The notes: generated by a model not told the origin, from the letters alone. 54,731 bases of DNA from CAZCFB01 sp964511535 (GCA_964511535.1 CAZEFW010000046.1:1-54731); one strand, 5' to 3'; counted from the first letter of the stretch, positions 25,782 to 33,587 are shown. Made by a program: numbers and translations.

Positions 25782-26511
25782 TGACCACGAGGTCGACGGC
25801 CGATCCTCCGGGCGCGGTGGCGCCAGCCGCGGGAGATTGCGACAGCACCCGCCCTTCCATCTTGTCCTCGTCGTACCCCTCGCGCACCCGCCCCGATATG
25901 AATCCCGCCGCCTTGAGGGCGCGCCGCGCGGAGCCGAGGGTCTTGCCCATGACCCGGGGGACCTTCACGCCCGGCGCCCCGCTGGAGACCGCCAGCGCCA
26001 CGGCGGCGCCGCGGGCCAGCTCCTGTCCCGCCGCCGGGGCGCTGGAGAGCACCTGCTCGGCGGGAGCCGTGGCCGAGGCTTGCCGGGTGACGGCTCCCCG
26101 GGTCAGGCCCGCGGCCGCCAGCGCCTGCTCCGCGGCGGCCAGGCCGAGCCCGGTCAGGGCTGGCACCTTGACCCCGGTTGGTGCGGCTGGCGCGGCTGCC
26201 GCGGCGGCCCCCACCACCACCTGGACCAGCTCGCCGCGGGTGACTCCGGCGCCGGCGGGGGGCTGCTGCGACAGGATCTTGCCCGCCCCTGCGGCGTCTG
26301 CAGGACGCTTCTCGGAGACCACCAGGGCCAGGCCCTTGGCCTGCAAAACGGCGCGCGCCTGGTCCGTGGTCATCCCCGCCAGCCGAGGGACTCCGGGGCC
26401 GGCGGCTGCCGCCGTCTCGCCCTCCATCAGGTGGCGCAGCAGGAAGAAGGTCCCCGCGCTGACCAGCACCGAGGTGAGGGCACAGATGGCGATGACCGAG
26501 TTGGTCTTCAT
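25768..26511 (-). CDS. Membrane-anchored protein with three PASTA domains
   Basis: 247 residues, ATG at 26511. One N-terminal helix (VIAICALTSVLVSAGTFFLL) puts the rest outside the cytoplasm. Three PASTA domains follow, about residues 41-100, 112-178 and 182-247. Each has the V-P-x-[VLM]-x-G opening (VPRLAGMTTDQARAVLQ, VPALTGLGLAAAEQAL, VPRVMGKTLGSARRALK) and the S-Q/A-x-P-A-A-G turn. PASTA domains usually bind peptidoglycan fragments at the end of Ser/Thr kinases or penicillin-binding proteins, but neither a kinase nor a transpeptidase domain is present here. As first gene of a glycan operon it may tie the assembly machinery to the cell wall. It is divergent from the radical SAM-Wzt gene. 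Confidence 0.88.
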   Translation of the reverse strand: MKTNSVIAICALTSVLVSAGTFFLLRHLMEGETAAAAGPGVPRLAGMTTDQARAVLQAKGLALVVSEKRPADAAGAGKILSQQPPAGAGVTRGELVQVVVGAAAAAAPAAPTGVKVPALTGLGLAAAEQALAAAGLTRGAVTRQASATAPAEQVLSSAPAAGQELARGAAVALAVSSGAPGVKVPRVMGKTLGSARRALKAAGFISGRVREGYDEDKMEGRVLSQSPAAGATAPGGSAVDLVVNASD

Positions 26512-26547
26512 GGAAGAAACCGTAACACAACTGGACGATTTGCCCTC

Positions 26548-26575
26548 GACTATCGACTTTTGGCTATCGACTCCA
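26548..26575. repeat. Short heptamer array in the divergent gap
   Basis: Four 7-bp units (GACTATC, GACTTTT, GGCTATC, GACTCCA) lie in the 120-bp gap between divergent genes, followed by CACC-GCGCG-GGTG, a weak hairpin. It matches the layout of the other arrays, though it is short and imperfect. Confidence 0.5.
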
Positions 26576-26631
26576 CACCGCGCGGGTGCTAATCAGATAG
26601 AGATCGCTCAGCGCTGCTGAAACGGCTCCCC

Positions 26632-29310
26632 GTGAACAAGAAATATTGCCACATCATCCCTCCCATCTGGACGGTCCGACACCCGGACCAGGCGGCCGGA
26701 TGGATCACCGAGCACGTGCGTCAAAACGGCTGGGATGTGGAGCTCATCGACTTCAACGCCGAGCTGTACAACCTGGAGGACCGGCCGCTGGTCAAGGACT
26801 GCTGGCGCCGCACCTTCGTGGCCATGAGCCCGCAGCAGTTCACCCACGCGCTGTTCGACCGCCACGACGAGTACATCAAGAAGCGCCTGGCGGCGGTGGT
26901 CGACGACGGCTGCCGGGTCTTCGGGGCCCTGCTGCTCGACGCCGGCGCGCGGTTCACCGGCATGATGAGCGCGCTGATCAAGGAGATGGCGCCTGACGCC
27001 CACGTGGTGGTGGGCGGCACCGGCTCCACCAGCCTGTTCCGCCTGCGCCGGCGCTACAAGGGCGCGCCCCCGATGCAGCACCCTGTGGACGTGGAGATGC
27101 CGCCGGACAACGGCATCGACAGCTGGGTCCTGGGCGAGGGTGAGGACACGCTGCTCGAGCTGCTCGGCCGGCTCGAGGCGGGCGAGGACCTGCACGGGGT
27201 GCGCGGGCTGGTACTCAGCGAGGACGGCCCGCTGACGCCGTACAAGGAGCGGCCGCTGATCAAGGACCTCTCCCGGCTGCACCACCCGACCTACGAGGGG
27301 TTCGACCTGAGCCTTTACCAGTTCGACTCCCTGCCGTTTCAGCTCAGCCGCGGCTGCGCCTTCGCGCGCTGCTCGCACTGTGGGCTCAAGGGTTACTCCC
27401 GGGGCTTCCGGGTGCGCGAACCGGCCCACGCCCTGGCGGAGCTGGAGTACCTGGTGGACCGGTACGATACCCGCACGTTCCACTTCACCGACCTGAACGT
27501 CAACGGTGATCTGGAGAAGCTGGAGGAGTTCTGCGACCGGCTCATCGACAGCGGCATGGACATCGACTGGCAGAGCTTCGTCCAGATTCGCGGCGACATG
27601 ACGGCGAGGCTGATGGAGAAGGTGGTGCGCTCGGGCTGCACGAGCCTCAACTACGGCTTCGAGTCCGGCAGCGACAAGGTGCTGCAGCTGATGCGCAAGC
27701 AGTACACCGCGGACGAGGCCGCTGACGTGCTGAAGCTGACCACCGACGCCGGCGGAAAGTCGGTGATCAACCTGATGGTGGGGCACCCCGGCGAGGGGGA
27801 GGAGGAGTTCCAGGAGACCCTCGACTTTCTGGAGCGCAACGCGCGCAACATCGGCATGGTGGCCTCGGTGAGCTTCACCAGCGTGCTGATCCACTCGCCG
27901 CTGCTGGACGAGTGCGAGTCGTTCGACATCGACGTGGACGGCATGGGACGCTGGCGCAGCCGGGACGGCGGGCTGGACCGCACGGTGCGCAACGACCGGG
28001 TGCACCGCGTGACCGAGCTGCTGCGCATGCTCGGCATCCCGTGCTTCGAGGCGTTCTGGGAGCCGGCCGCCGACGACCAGGCCGAGCAGGGGCCGCCCCC
28101 GTCGGTGGGCTACGGCGGCGCCTGGGCCCGCATCACCGACCTCCGGCTCTGCTCTCCCGACGGCGAGCTGGAGGAGGTCATCCCCACCCACCAGCCGCTC
28201 ATGATCCGGGTGGGCTACCGCTCCGCCAACTTCGCCGCGGCCGCCGTGGACCTCGGCATCACCGACCCGGACGGCAACCCGGTGTTCAGCACCGAGCCGT
28301 CCACCGAGACGGTGCGCACCCACCACCTGGCCGAGCAGGGCTGGCTGCAGCTGGTGCTGCGGCCGCACGATCTACCCGAGGGTGACTACCTGGTGTCCGT
28401 GCGCCTGCGGTGGCCCTTTTCGGACAAGGTGTTCGACCGGTTCGTGCTGCGGGACATCCTGCGCGTGCGCGGCGAGCAGGCGGACCTGCGCTCGGTGGAG
28501 ACCCCCTACACCTGGACCCACCACGTGGAGCAGTTCCCCCACAGCTGGGAGGGGCCGGTGGGCCTGGTGCGCGTCACCGACGGCATGGGGGACGAGCCGA
28601 TCATCCTGGTGGCGAACCAGACCTGCGAGCTGGTGGCCGACATCCTGCCGGGCGACGAACAGGGGGCCCAGGCGCGCTACCGGCTGCTCAACGTCGGAGG
28701 CGGGCTGGTGCACGAGAGCGAGCCGGAGGCGGTGCCCGCCGGAGAGACCACCACCTGCCGCTGGGACCTGACCGATCTGCGCCTCGGCACCGGGCAGTAC
28801 GACCTCGAGGTGGAGGTGGCGCTCCCGTCGCAGGAGGAGCCGTTCATCTCACAGCACCACCTGGACGTGGGCAACGCCCTGACCCAGGAGGACCGGGGCA
28901 GAGAGGACCTGGCGCTGTGGGCCCAGTGGGAGCTGCCCGCGGCCGCGCTCTCCAACGTGGAGGAGACTTCGCCGCGGCTGTTCAGCATCGAGCTGCACCG
29001 CCGGGACAACCGGGAAGGGGCCGTGGCGCCCGGCGACCACCTGACCATGGTCGGCACCTTCCTGGGGCTGCCCCCGTCGATCTACAACCTGGCGGTGCGA
29101 GTGTGGGTGGCCGACGAGCACCGCATCCTCGCCTCCGAGGTGATCTCCTCACGCACCTACAGCCCCCACGGCATGATGCTGCTGCACCTGCACATCCAGG
29201 CCAACATCCCGGCCGGGCACTACGATCTGAACTGCGCCATGTGGAACGAGGTGGAGGCCCGCGCGGTGGAGCCGGTGTGGACCTTTCCGCTGATGATCCA
29301 GCGCGGCTGA
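26632..29310 (+). CDS. Radical SAM protein (B12-binding type) fused to Wzt-C-like beta-sandwich domains
   Basis: 892 residues from a GTG at 26632; no strong ribosome site is seen. Residues about 1-200 are a Rossmann-like domain (ALLLDAGARFTGMMSALIKE, HVVVGGTGSTSL, WVLGEGEDTLLEL). The radical SAM core follows, with SRGCAFARCSHC (CX4CX2C, one residue longer than the usual CX3CX2C), FHFTDLNVNGDLEKL and LNYGFESGSDKVLQLM. From residue about 500 the protein is beta-rich. WARITDLRLCSPDGELEEVI with the following LMIRVGYRS resembles the C-terminal domain of Wzt, which recognises O-antigen ends. A second and a third sandwich follow (YDLEVEVALPSQEEPF; YDLNCAMWNEVEARAVEPVW). I infer a glycan-acting radical enzyme that reads its substrate with the tail domains. 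It ends 4 bp before a convergent gene. Confidence 0.85.
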   Translation: MNKKYCHIIPPIWTVRHPDQAAGWITEHVRQNGWDVELIDFNAELYNLEDRPLVKDCWRRTFVAMSPQQFTHALFDRHDEYIKKRLAAVVDDGCRVFGALLLDAGARFTGMMSALIKEMAPDAHVVVGGTGSTSLFRLRRRYKGAPPMQHPVDVEMPPDNGIDSWVLGEGEDTLLELLGRLEAGEDLHGVRGLVLSEDGPLTPYKERPLIKDLSRLHHPTYEGFDLSLYQFDSLPFQLSRGCAFARCSHCGLKGYSRGFRVREPAHALAELEYLVDRYDTRTFHFTDLNVNGDLEKLEEFCDRLIDSGMDIDWQSFVQIRGDMTARLMEKVVRSGCTSLNYGFESGSDKVLQLMRKQYTADEAADVLKLTTDAGGKSVINLMVGHPGEGEEEFQETLDFLERNARNIGMVASVSFTSVLIHSPLLDECESFDIDVDGMGRWRSRDGGLDRTVRNDRVHRVTELLRMLGIPCFEAFWEPAADDQAEQGPPPSVGYGGAWARITDLRLCSPDGELEEVIPTHQPLMIRVGYRSANFAAAAVDLGITDPDGNPVFSTEPSTETVRTHHLAEQGWLQLVLRPHDLPEGDYLVSVRLRWPFSDKVFDRFVLRDILRVRGEQADLRSVETPYTWTHHVEQFPHSWEGPVGLVRVTDGMGDEPIILVANQTCELVADILPGDEQGAQARYRLLNVGGGLVHESEPEAVPAGETTTCRWDLTDLRLGTGQYDLEVEVALPSQEEPFISQHHLDVGNALTQEDRGREDLALWAQWELPAAALSNVEETSPRLFSIELHRRDNREGAVAPGDHLTMVGTFLGLPPSIYNLAVRVWVADEHRILASEVISSRTYSPHGMMLLHLHIQANIPAGHYDLNCAMWNEVEARAVEPVWTFPLMIQRG

Positions 29311-29314
29311 GGTC

Positions 29315-31069
29315 CTACTTCACGATCTCCTCGATGGTGAGCCCCGCCACGCTGCGGGCAGTGCGGTGGGTGCGGTCCCGGAGCATCTTTTTCTTCAGGT
29401 TCTCCGGGTAGAACTTGTCCATCACCAGGTAGACCCGCCGCCCCGCCGCCAGCAGCTCATCAACCACCCGGCGGCCCCGGATGCCCGCGTCGAGGTTGGT
29501 GTCCACCACCACCACGTCGTGGTCCAGGTGCAGCCGGCAGAAATTGATCGACAGCGGGAAGTGGGCCACCACGGCCGCCGGTCCGCCGCCTTCGATGACC
29601 CGCTCCGCCTGGCGGGCGACCCAGGTCTTGCGGTTGCGCACCCGGCGTGAGCCGGGCAGGTCCTCGCCCAGGTGCACCGTGGCCGCCCAGGAGATGCAGG
29701 CGCCCAGCAGCAGGGCGTAGATCCAGCGCGGCTTGCGGCGGGCCATGAACCAGGCGATGACCGTGGCCGCGGCCAGCACCAGCGGCGTGTAGAGCAGCCC
29801 CACGTGGCGCACGGGGTTGCGGTAGTCCAGCAGGTAGAACGACAGCACCGCCACCGCCCCGGCCATGAGGCCAGCCACCAGCTGCGGCACGGGCAGGCGC
29901 GCCCGCTCCGACGCCCAGGCCATGCCCACCGCCAGCATGGGCAGCATGTCGATGAAGTAGCGCTGGTTGAAGCAGAACCCGTCGGTGCGCCGCCAGCCGG
30001 CCATGCCGAACACCAGCAGCAGCGGCACGATGAGCAGGGTCATGGCGCGCAGCTCGGACGCCCCGGCGGGCGGGTCCGGGTTGCGCCGCCAGGAGAGCCC
30101 CATGGCCATGAAGCTGACCAGGGCCCACGGCGTGGACTGGACCAGCGCCCGCTTGAGGGTCCGCTGCAGCAGGTACGCGCCGCTGCCCGGCTCGCGCGAC
30201 AGGAACTGCACCGGCGGGTGGTGGGTGTAGTCGAACAGCTTGGCCCACAGCACCCTGAACGGCTGGCGGGCCCGGGCGCCGCGGGCCTGGCGCCCCAGGG
30301 ACTTGAGGTAGTAGGAGCCCTTGCTCACCGGGTTCCACCACCCGTTGCGGTAGCGGTTGAACAGGGCCGACGCCAGCAGCGGCCCGGCCACGCCGAGGCC
30401 GTAGTGCGCGGCGGAGGGGATCCGATCCGGCGCCCAGAGCAGCACGCCGACCCCGGTGAAGCCGGCGTAGATCAGGTTCTGGTAGCGGATGCCCGTGGCC
30501 AGTCCGCCCGAGATGCCCGAGAGCGACGCCCAGGGCCATCGCTTGCCCGCCCGCGCCCGATCGCTCAGCACCAGGCAGCCCATGCAGAGGAACATGGAGA
30601 GCATGTGGGGCCAGATCCCCTGGGCGTACTCGAGGCAGTAGCTGCCGAACAGGAACGCGACCGTGGCCAGCACGGGCGTCTCCGGGCGCGAGGCGTGGCG
30701 CGCGGCGTAGTGGTAGACCAGCAGGGCGCACCCGATGAAGGCCAGGATGTTCAGCGCCACCAGCCCGCGCCAGCCGAAGTACGAAAAGGGCAGGGCGAGG
30801 GGGGCGTACAGGGCCGGGGCGGTGGCCGCCGCGGGGGTCTGCCAGCTGTCCTTGGCCTTGGCCACGGGGTCGAAATAGAACAGCTCCGGGTTCGGCTTGA
30901 GCCCCTCGGTGCCGGGCACGGTGAGCCTGCCCTGGCTCAGGCCAGTGACCGTGACCAGGTAGTGGCACTCGTCGATGAGGAACGGCCCCGGGATGGAAGT
31001 GAGCAGCAGGAAGAGCCCCAGGGCGCCCAGACCGGCGATGAGCCATTTTGGCGGACGCGTCGAAACCAT
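29315..31069 (-). CDS. GT-C fold (GT39-like) membrane glycosyltransferase-like protein
   Basis: 584 residues, start at 31069 shortly after the Cys-repeat gene stop (6-bp gap). The first helix leads to PGPFLIDECHYLVTVTGL, with the acidic pair D-E that GT39 enzymes use in the first outer loop. DSWQTPAAATAPALYAPLAL is the counterpart of the PMT proline segment. About ten helices follow, including ISGGLATGIRYQNLIYAGF and RTDGFCFNQRYFIDMLPMLA. The C-terminal 110 residues are soluble and alpha/beta (VVVDTNLDAGIRGRRVVDEL). Transfer of a lipid-linked sugar is the family expectation. It is convergent with the radical SAM-Wzt gene with only 4 bp between stops, so the two transcripts must overlap or share a termination zone. 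Confidence 0.83.
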   Translation of the reverse strand: MVSTRPPKWLIAGLGALGLFLLLTSIPGPFLIDECHYLVTVTGLSQGRLTVPGTEGLKPNPELFYFDPVAKAKDSWQTPAAATAPALYAPLALPFSYFGWRGLVALNILAFIGCALLVYHYAARHASRPETPVLATVAFLFGSYCLEYAQGIWPHMLSMFLCMGCLVLSDRARAGKRWPWASLSGISGGLATGIRYQNLIYAGFTGVGVLLWAPDRIPSAAHYGLGVAGPLLASALFNRYRNGWWNPVSKGSYYLKSLGRQARGARARQPFRVLWAKLFDYTHHPPVQFLSREPGSGAYLLQRTLKRALVQSTPWALVSFMAMGLSWRRNPDPPAGASELRAMTLLIVPLLLVFGMAGWRRTDGFCFNQRYFIDMLPMLAVGMAWASERARLPVPQLVAGLMAGAVAVLSFYLLDYRNPVRHVGLLYTPLVLAAATVIAWFMARRKPRWIYALLLGACISWAATVHLGEDLPGSRRVRNRKTWVARQAERVIEGGGPAAVVAHFPLSINFCRLHLDHDVVVVDTNLDAGIRGRRVVDELLAAGRRVYLVMDKFYPENLKKKMLRDRTHRTARSVAGLTIEEIVK

Positions 31070-31075
31070 CAGTGT

Positions 31076-31873
31076 CTATTTACAGGGGCCGCAATCCTTG
31101 GGGCAAGTGATGCAGTCCTCGAACTCTTGCCAGTCGCAAACGTTGTCGCCGCAGTCGTCGAGGCATTTGCCACAGTCCTTGGAGCAATTCATACAGGTCT
31201 CACCCTGGGGGCGCTTGCATTTTTTGTCGCCGCACTTGGCCAGGCACTTGCCACAATCCTTCTCGCAGGTGATGCACGACTCGCCGTCCTGGGGCACGCA
31301 GTAGCCGTCGCCGCAGTTGCCGCCGCACTTGCCGCAGTCCGACGGGCAGGTCACGCAGGTCTCGTACTGGTAGAGCTGGCACTTGGCGTTGCCGCACTCC
31401 TTCATGCACTTGCCGCAGTCCTGGGGGCAGGAGATGCAGTTCTCCCCCTTGTTCAGGCGGCACAGGCTGTCGCCGCAGGCGCCGAGGCACTTGCCGCAGT
31501 CCTTGGGGCAGGACAGGCAGCTCTCCCCCTGCAGCGCGTTGCACAGGGCGTCGCCGCACTTGGTCAGGCACTTGCCGCAATCCTTGGGGCACGACAGGCA
31601 GTGCTCGCCCAGGGTGTGCTGGCAGATCTTGTCGCCGCAGGACCAGAGCTTGCCCGCGTCGTTGGTGGGCGTGCCCTCCCAGATGGCGTCGTACGGGCTG
31701 GCGGGGCGGTCTGGCGGGGGCAGGTCCGGCAGGGGACGCGCGTCCGCGTCCTGGCCCCGGGCATCGCGCGCGCTGGCGTCGGTGGCCCCGGGGAGGCGGC
31801 TGCGGCCACCGCATGCGGCCAGCAGTGAAATGCAACAGAGCAGGAGCAGTTTTCGCGTGGGGATGAGCGGCAT
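31076..31873 (-). CDS. Lipoprotein with seven 27-residue Cys-rich repeats
   Basis: 265 residues, ATG at 31873 preceded by AGAGG at good spacing. Signal peptide with lipobox LAAC (Cys21). An Asp/Pro-rich linker (residues about 22-70) is followed by seven repeats of 27 residues, each with six Cys at fixed positions: C-x4-C-x7-C-x2-C-x3-C-x2-C. Examples are CGDKICQHTLGEHC and CGDGYCVPQDGESC; most end in CPKDCGKC or a close variant. The spacing does not vary between copies. I know similar CGDG-x-C...CPxDCG repeats from secreted proteins of this bacterial group, without an assigned function. Disulfide-rich rod or metal binding are both possible. The short gap to the downstream GT-C gene suggests one transcript. 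Confidence 0.88.
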   Translation of the reverse strand: MPLIPTRKLLLLCCISLLAACGGRSRLPGATDASARDARGQDADARPLPDLPPPDRPASPYDAIWEGTPTNDAGKLWSCGDKICQHTLGEHCLSCPKDCGKCLTKCGDALCNALQGESCLSCPKDCGKCLGACGDSLCRLNKGENCISCPQDCGKCMKECGNAKCQLYQYETCVTCPSDCGKCGGNCGDGYCVPQDGESCITCEKDCGKCLAKCGDKKCKRPQGETCMNCSKDCGKCLDDCGDNVCDWQEFEDCITCPKDCGPCK

Positions 31874-31881
31874 GAGACCTC

Positions 31882-31896
31882 TGAAATCGCACTATA
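31882..31896 (-). promoter_or_regulatory. Candidate -10 box (TATAGT) and short leader for the Cys-repeat lipoprotein
   Basis: Minus strand: TATAGT (31896-31891) followed by a leader of under 20 bases containing AGAGG and the ATG at 31873. No clear -35 box is visible. Confidence 0.38.
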
Positions 31897-32002
31897 GCAC
31901 CCGTCCGGAAACATGAGCCTCGCGCTGGCGAAAAGTCCATGTAACGTGAGGGGATTTCAGGGTCTTTGCGGTTGCGCCCCCTCCATATTGGGCCAACCTT
32001 GG

Positions 32003-32449
32003 ATGATGGAAATCGCCACCAACCTCTTCACCCCCTGGACCTCCCTGGCGGGCGGCGCCCTCCTCGGCCTGAGCGCGGCCATGGTGCTGGTTTATCACGG
32101 CAAGGTGGCCGGGATCTCGGGCATCTTCGGCGGGCTCCTGACGCCGAGGCCGGGGGATCTTCTCTGGCGTGCGATGTTCGTCCTCGGGCTGGTGCTTGGC
32201 GGGGCCGCCATCTTCCTTGTGGAGCCGGCCGCCTTCGCGCGCGATATCTCCCGCTCCCACGCGGCCGTGGGGCTGGCGGGGGTGCTGGTGGGCGTCGGCA
32301 CGCGCATGGGCAGCGGCTGCACCAGCGGCCATGGCATCTGCGGCATCAGCCGGCTGTCAGCGCGCTCGCTGGTGGCCACCTGCACCTTCATGCTCACCGC
32401 GGCGGCCACCGTGCTGGTGGTCAACAGGGTGCTGGGAGGCGCGCTATGA
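32003..32449 (+). CDS. YeeE/YedE-family sulfur transporter half, N-terminal type
   Basis: 148 residues from ATG at 32003 (or 32006). The frame is open further upstream, but family members begin at this NLFTPWTSLAGGALLGLSAA point. Four or so membrane helices. The signature GSGCTSGHGICGISRLSARS contains the two conserved Cys of YeeE/YedE (TsuA-type) proteins, which import thiosulfate or related sulfane-sulfur compounds through a Cys relay in the inner membrane. The single long protein of some species is split here into two small genes, as in PmpA/PmpB-type systems. The next gene overlaps by 4 bp and carries the second half. Both must act together. Confidence 0.92.
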   Translation: MMEIATNLFTPWTSLAGGALLGLSAAMVLVYHGKVAGISGIFGGLLTPRPGDLLWRAMFVLGLVLGGAAIFLVEPAAFARDISRSHAAVGLAGVLVGVGTRMGSGCTSGHGICGISRLSARSLVATCTFMLTAAATVLVVNRVLGGAL

Positions 32450-32952
32450 AGCCAGGACCGACCATCCTGATCTCCCTGGTGAGCGGCTTGATCTTCGGGG
32501 TCGGCCTGGCTCTGTCAGGCATGACCCAGCCCGCCAAGGTGGTGGGGTTCCTCGACGTCACCGGGCGGTGGGACCCGAGCCTGGCCCTGGTCATGGCAGG
32601 GGCCATCGGCGTCTACATGCCGGTGCTGTGGCTGGCGCGACGGCGAGGCCGCACCGTGCCAGGCGGGCCGCTGCTGCTGCCCACGCGCAAGGACCTGGAC
32701 CGCAAGCTGGTGGGCGGCGCGGCGCTGTTCGGGATGGGCTGGGGCATCAGCGGCGTCTGCCCCGGGCCGGGGTTGACCTCGCTGGCTACCGGCACCTACG
32801 ACGCGATCCTGTTCGTGGTGGCCATGGCCGCGGGCATGCTGATCTACGGAATGCTCGAGCCACTGCGCCTGCCAGGGGCAGAGCTCGGAGGAGCCAGACC
32901 GGGCGAGGACGAGCCGGGGGAGGTCTCCGCCGGGCAGGAGGTGGGAGGATGA
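32446..32952 (+). CDS. YeeE/YedE-family sulfur transporter half, C-terminal type (DUF6691-like)
   Basis: 168 residues. ATG at 32446 overlaps the previous stop (ATGA) and is preceded by GGGAGG at 6-bp spacing. Helices include ILISLVSGLIFGVGLALSGM and AALFGMGWGISGVCPGPGL; the latter carries the conserved Cys of the second transporter half. MTQPAKVVGFLDVTGRWDPS is another family block. The C-terminal 25 residues are an acidic hydrophilic tail. It completes the sulfur import pair. The following universal stress protein gene starts inside its stop codon. Confidence 0.92.
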   Translation: MKPGPTILISLVSGLIFGVGLALSGMTQPAKVVGFLDVTGRWDPSLALVMAGAIGVYMPVLWLARRRGRTVPGGPLLLPTRKDLDRKLVGGAALFGMGWGISGVCPGPGLTSLATGTYDAILFVVAMAAGMLIYGMLEPLRLPGAELGGARPGEDEPGEVSAGQEVGG

Positions 32953-33491
32953 AGATCCGGAGGATCCTGGTGCCGGTGGACCTGTCGGACTGCGCCGCGC
33001 GGGTGGTGGAGCACGCCGTCGGGCTGGCGCGGATTCACGACGCGCGAGTGCTGCTGCTGCACGTGGCGCCCGCGCCGCCAGGGCTCGCCGGAGATGTGGA
33101 GATCGATCCCGCGGGCAACGGTGAGCTGGTGGAGGTCCACGACCACCTGAGGCAGGAGGCAGGACCGCGGCTGGAGCCTTACCTGAGCATCTGCTCACGG
33201 GACGAGGTCCCGGCCCGCGGCGCGGTGGTGGCGGGAGAGCCTGCCGCGGAGATCCTGGACCGGGCGCAGGCCTGGCAGGCCGACATCATCGTCATGGGCA
33301 CCCACGGGCGAAAGGGCCTGGCCCGGCTGGTGCTGGGCAGCGTCTCGGAGGAGGTGCTGCGGCGGTCGGACGCGCCGGTGATGTCCATCCGCGCCGTGCA
33401 CACCGAGGCGTGCGATGCCGACTCGTGCAGCTGGTGCGCGTCGGGCGGCACCGAGGCGGAGGCGCGAACTCGGGCGGAGCTGGATGGGTAA
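32949..33491 (+). CDS. Universal stress protein (UspA family) with Cys-rich tail
   Basis: 180 residues. ATG at 32949 overlaps the upstream stop by 4 bp; AGGAGG at 32936-32941 gives ideal spacing. MKIRRILVPVDLSDCAARVV opens the UspA fold, and MGTHGRKGLARLVLGSVSEE is the ATP-binding G-2x-G-9x-G-S motif. So an ATP-binding Usp is expected, in the cytosol. The last 30 residues extend past the normal fold and hold ACDADSCSWCASG, three Cys in C-x4-C-x2-C spacing, which is unusual for a Usp. Co-transcription with the sulfur importer makes a sulfur- or metal-sensing role worth testing. Confidence 0.9.
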   Translation: MKIRRILVPVDLSDCAARVVEHAVGLARIHDARVLLLHVAPAPPGLAGDVEIDPAGNGELVEVHDHLRQEAGPRLEPYLSICSRDEVPARGAVVAGEPAAEILDRAQAWQADIIVMGTHGRKGLARLVLGSVSEEVLRRSDAPVMSIRAVHTEACDADSCSWCASGGTEAEARTRAELDG

Positions 33492-33492
33492 G

Positions 33493-33513
33493 CGCCAGCC
33501 CTGGGGGCTGGCG
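33493..33513. terminator. Perfect 9-bp-stem hairpin after the sulfur/Usp operon
   Basis: CGCCAGCCC-TGG-GGGCTGGCG begins two bases after the Usp stop codon. No T-run follows, so it may stop transcription only with Rho or may act on the mRNA 3' end. It runs directly into the octamer array. Confidence 0.6.
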
Positions 33514-33560
33514 AATGCCAGATTGCCAGATTGCCAGAACGCCTGAATGCCAGAATTGGT
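33513..33560. repeat. Octanucleotide array GAATGCCA (complement of the 4330 array)
   Basis: Units GAATGCCA, GATTGCCA twice, GAACGCCT, GAATGCCA and GAATTGGT. Read on the minus strand these are ATTCTGGC-type units ending in ATTC and then the 33493-33513 hairpin, the same order as at 4330-4388. Confidence 0.85.
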
Positions 33561-33587
33561 AGCTGCTTGGCTGACCGGGTGAACGGG

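Noticed and set aside
26512..26631. RiPP precursor gene next to the radical SAM protein
   Set aside because: The gap is 120 bp and mostly a heptamer array; no short frame with leader-like features was found on either strand.
26608..28368. Minus-strand open frame opposite the radical SAM-Wzt gene
   Set aside because: Low-complexity Val/Gln/His-rich product; the plus strand has the radical SAM core.
31913..32002. Upstream start of the YeeE/YedE half at 31913
   Set aside because: Family members begin at the point matching 32003; the extra 30 residues are unrelated.
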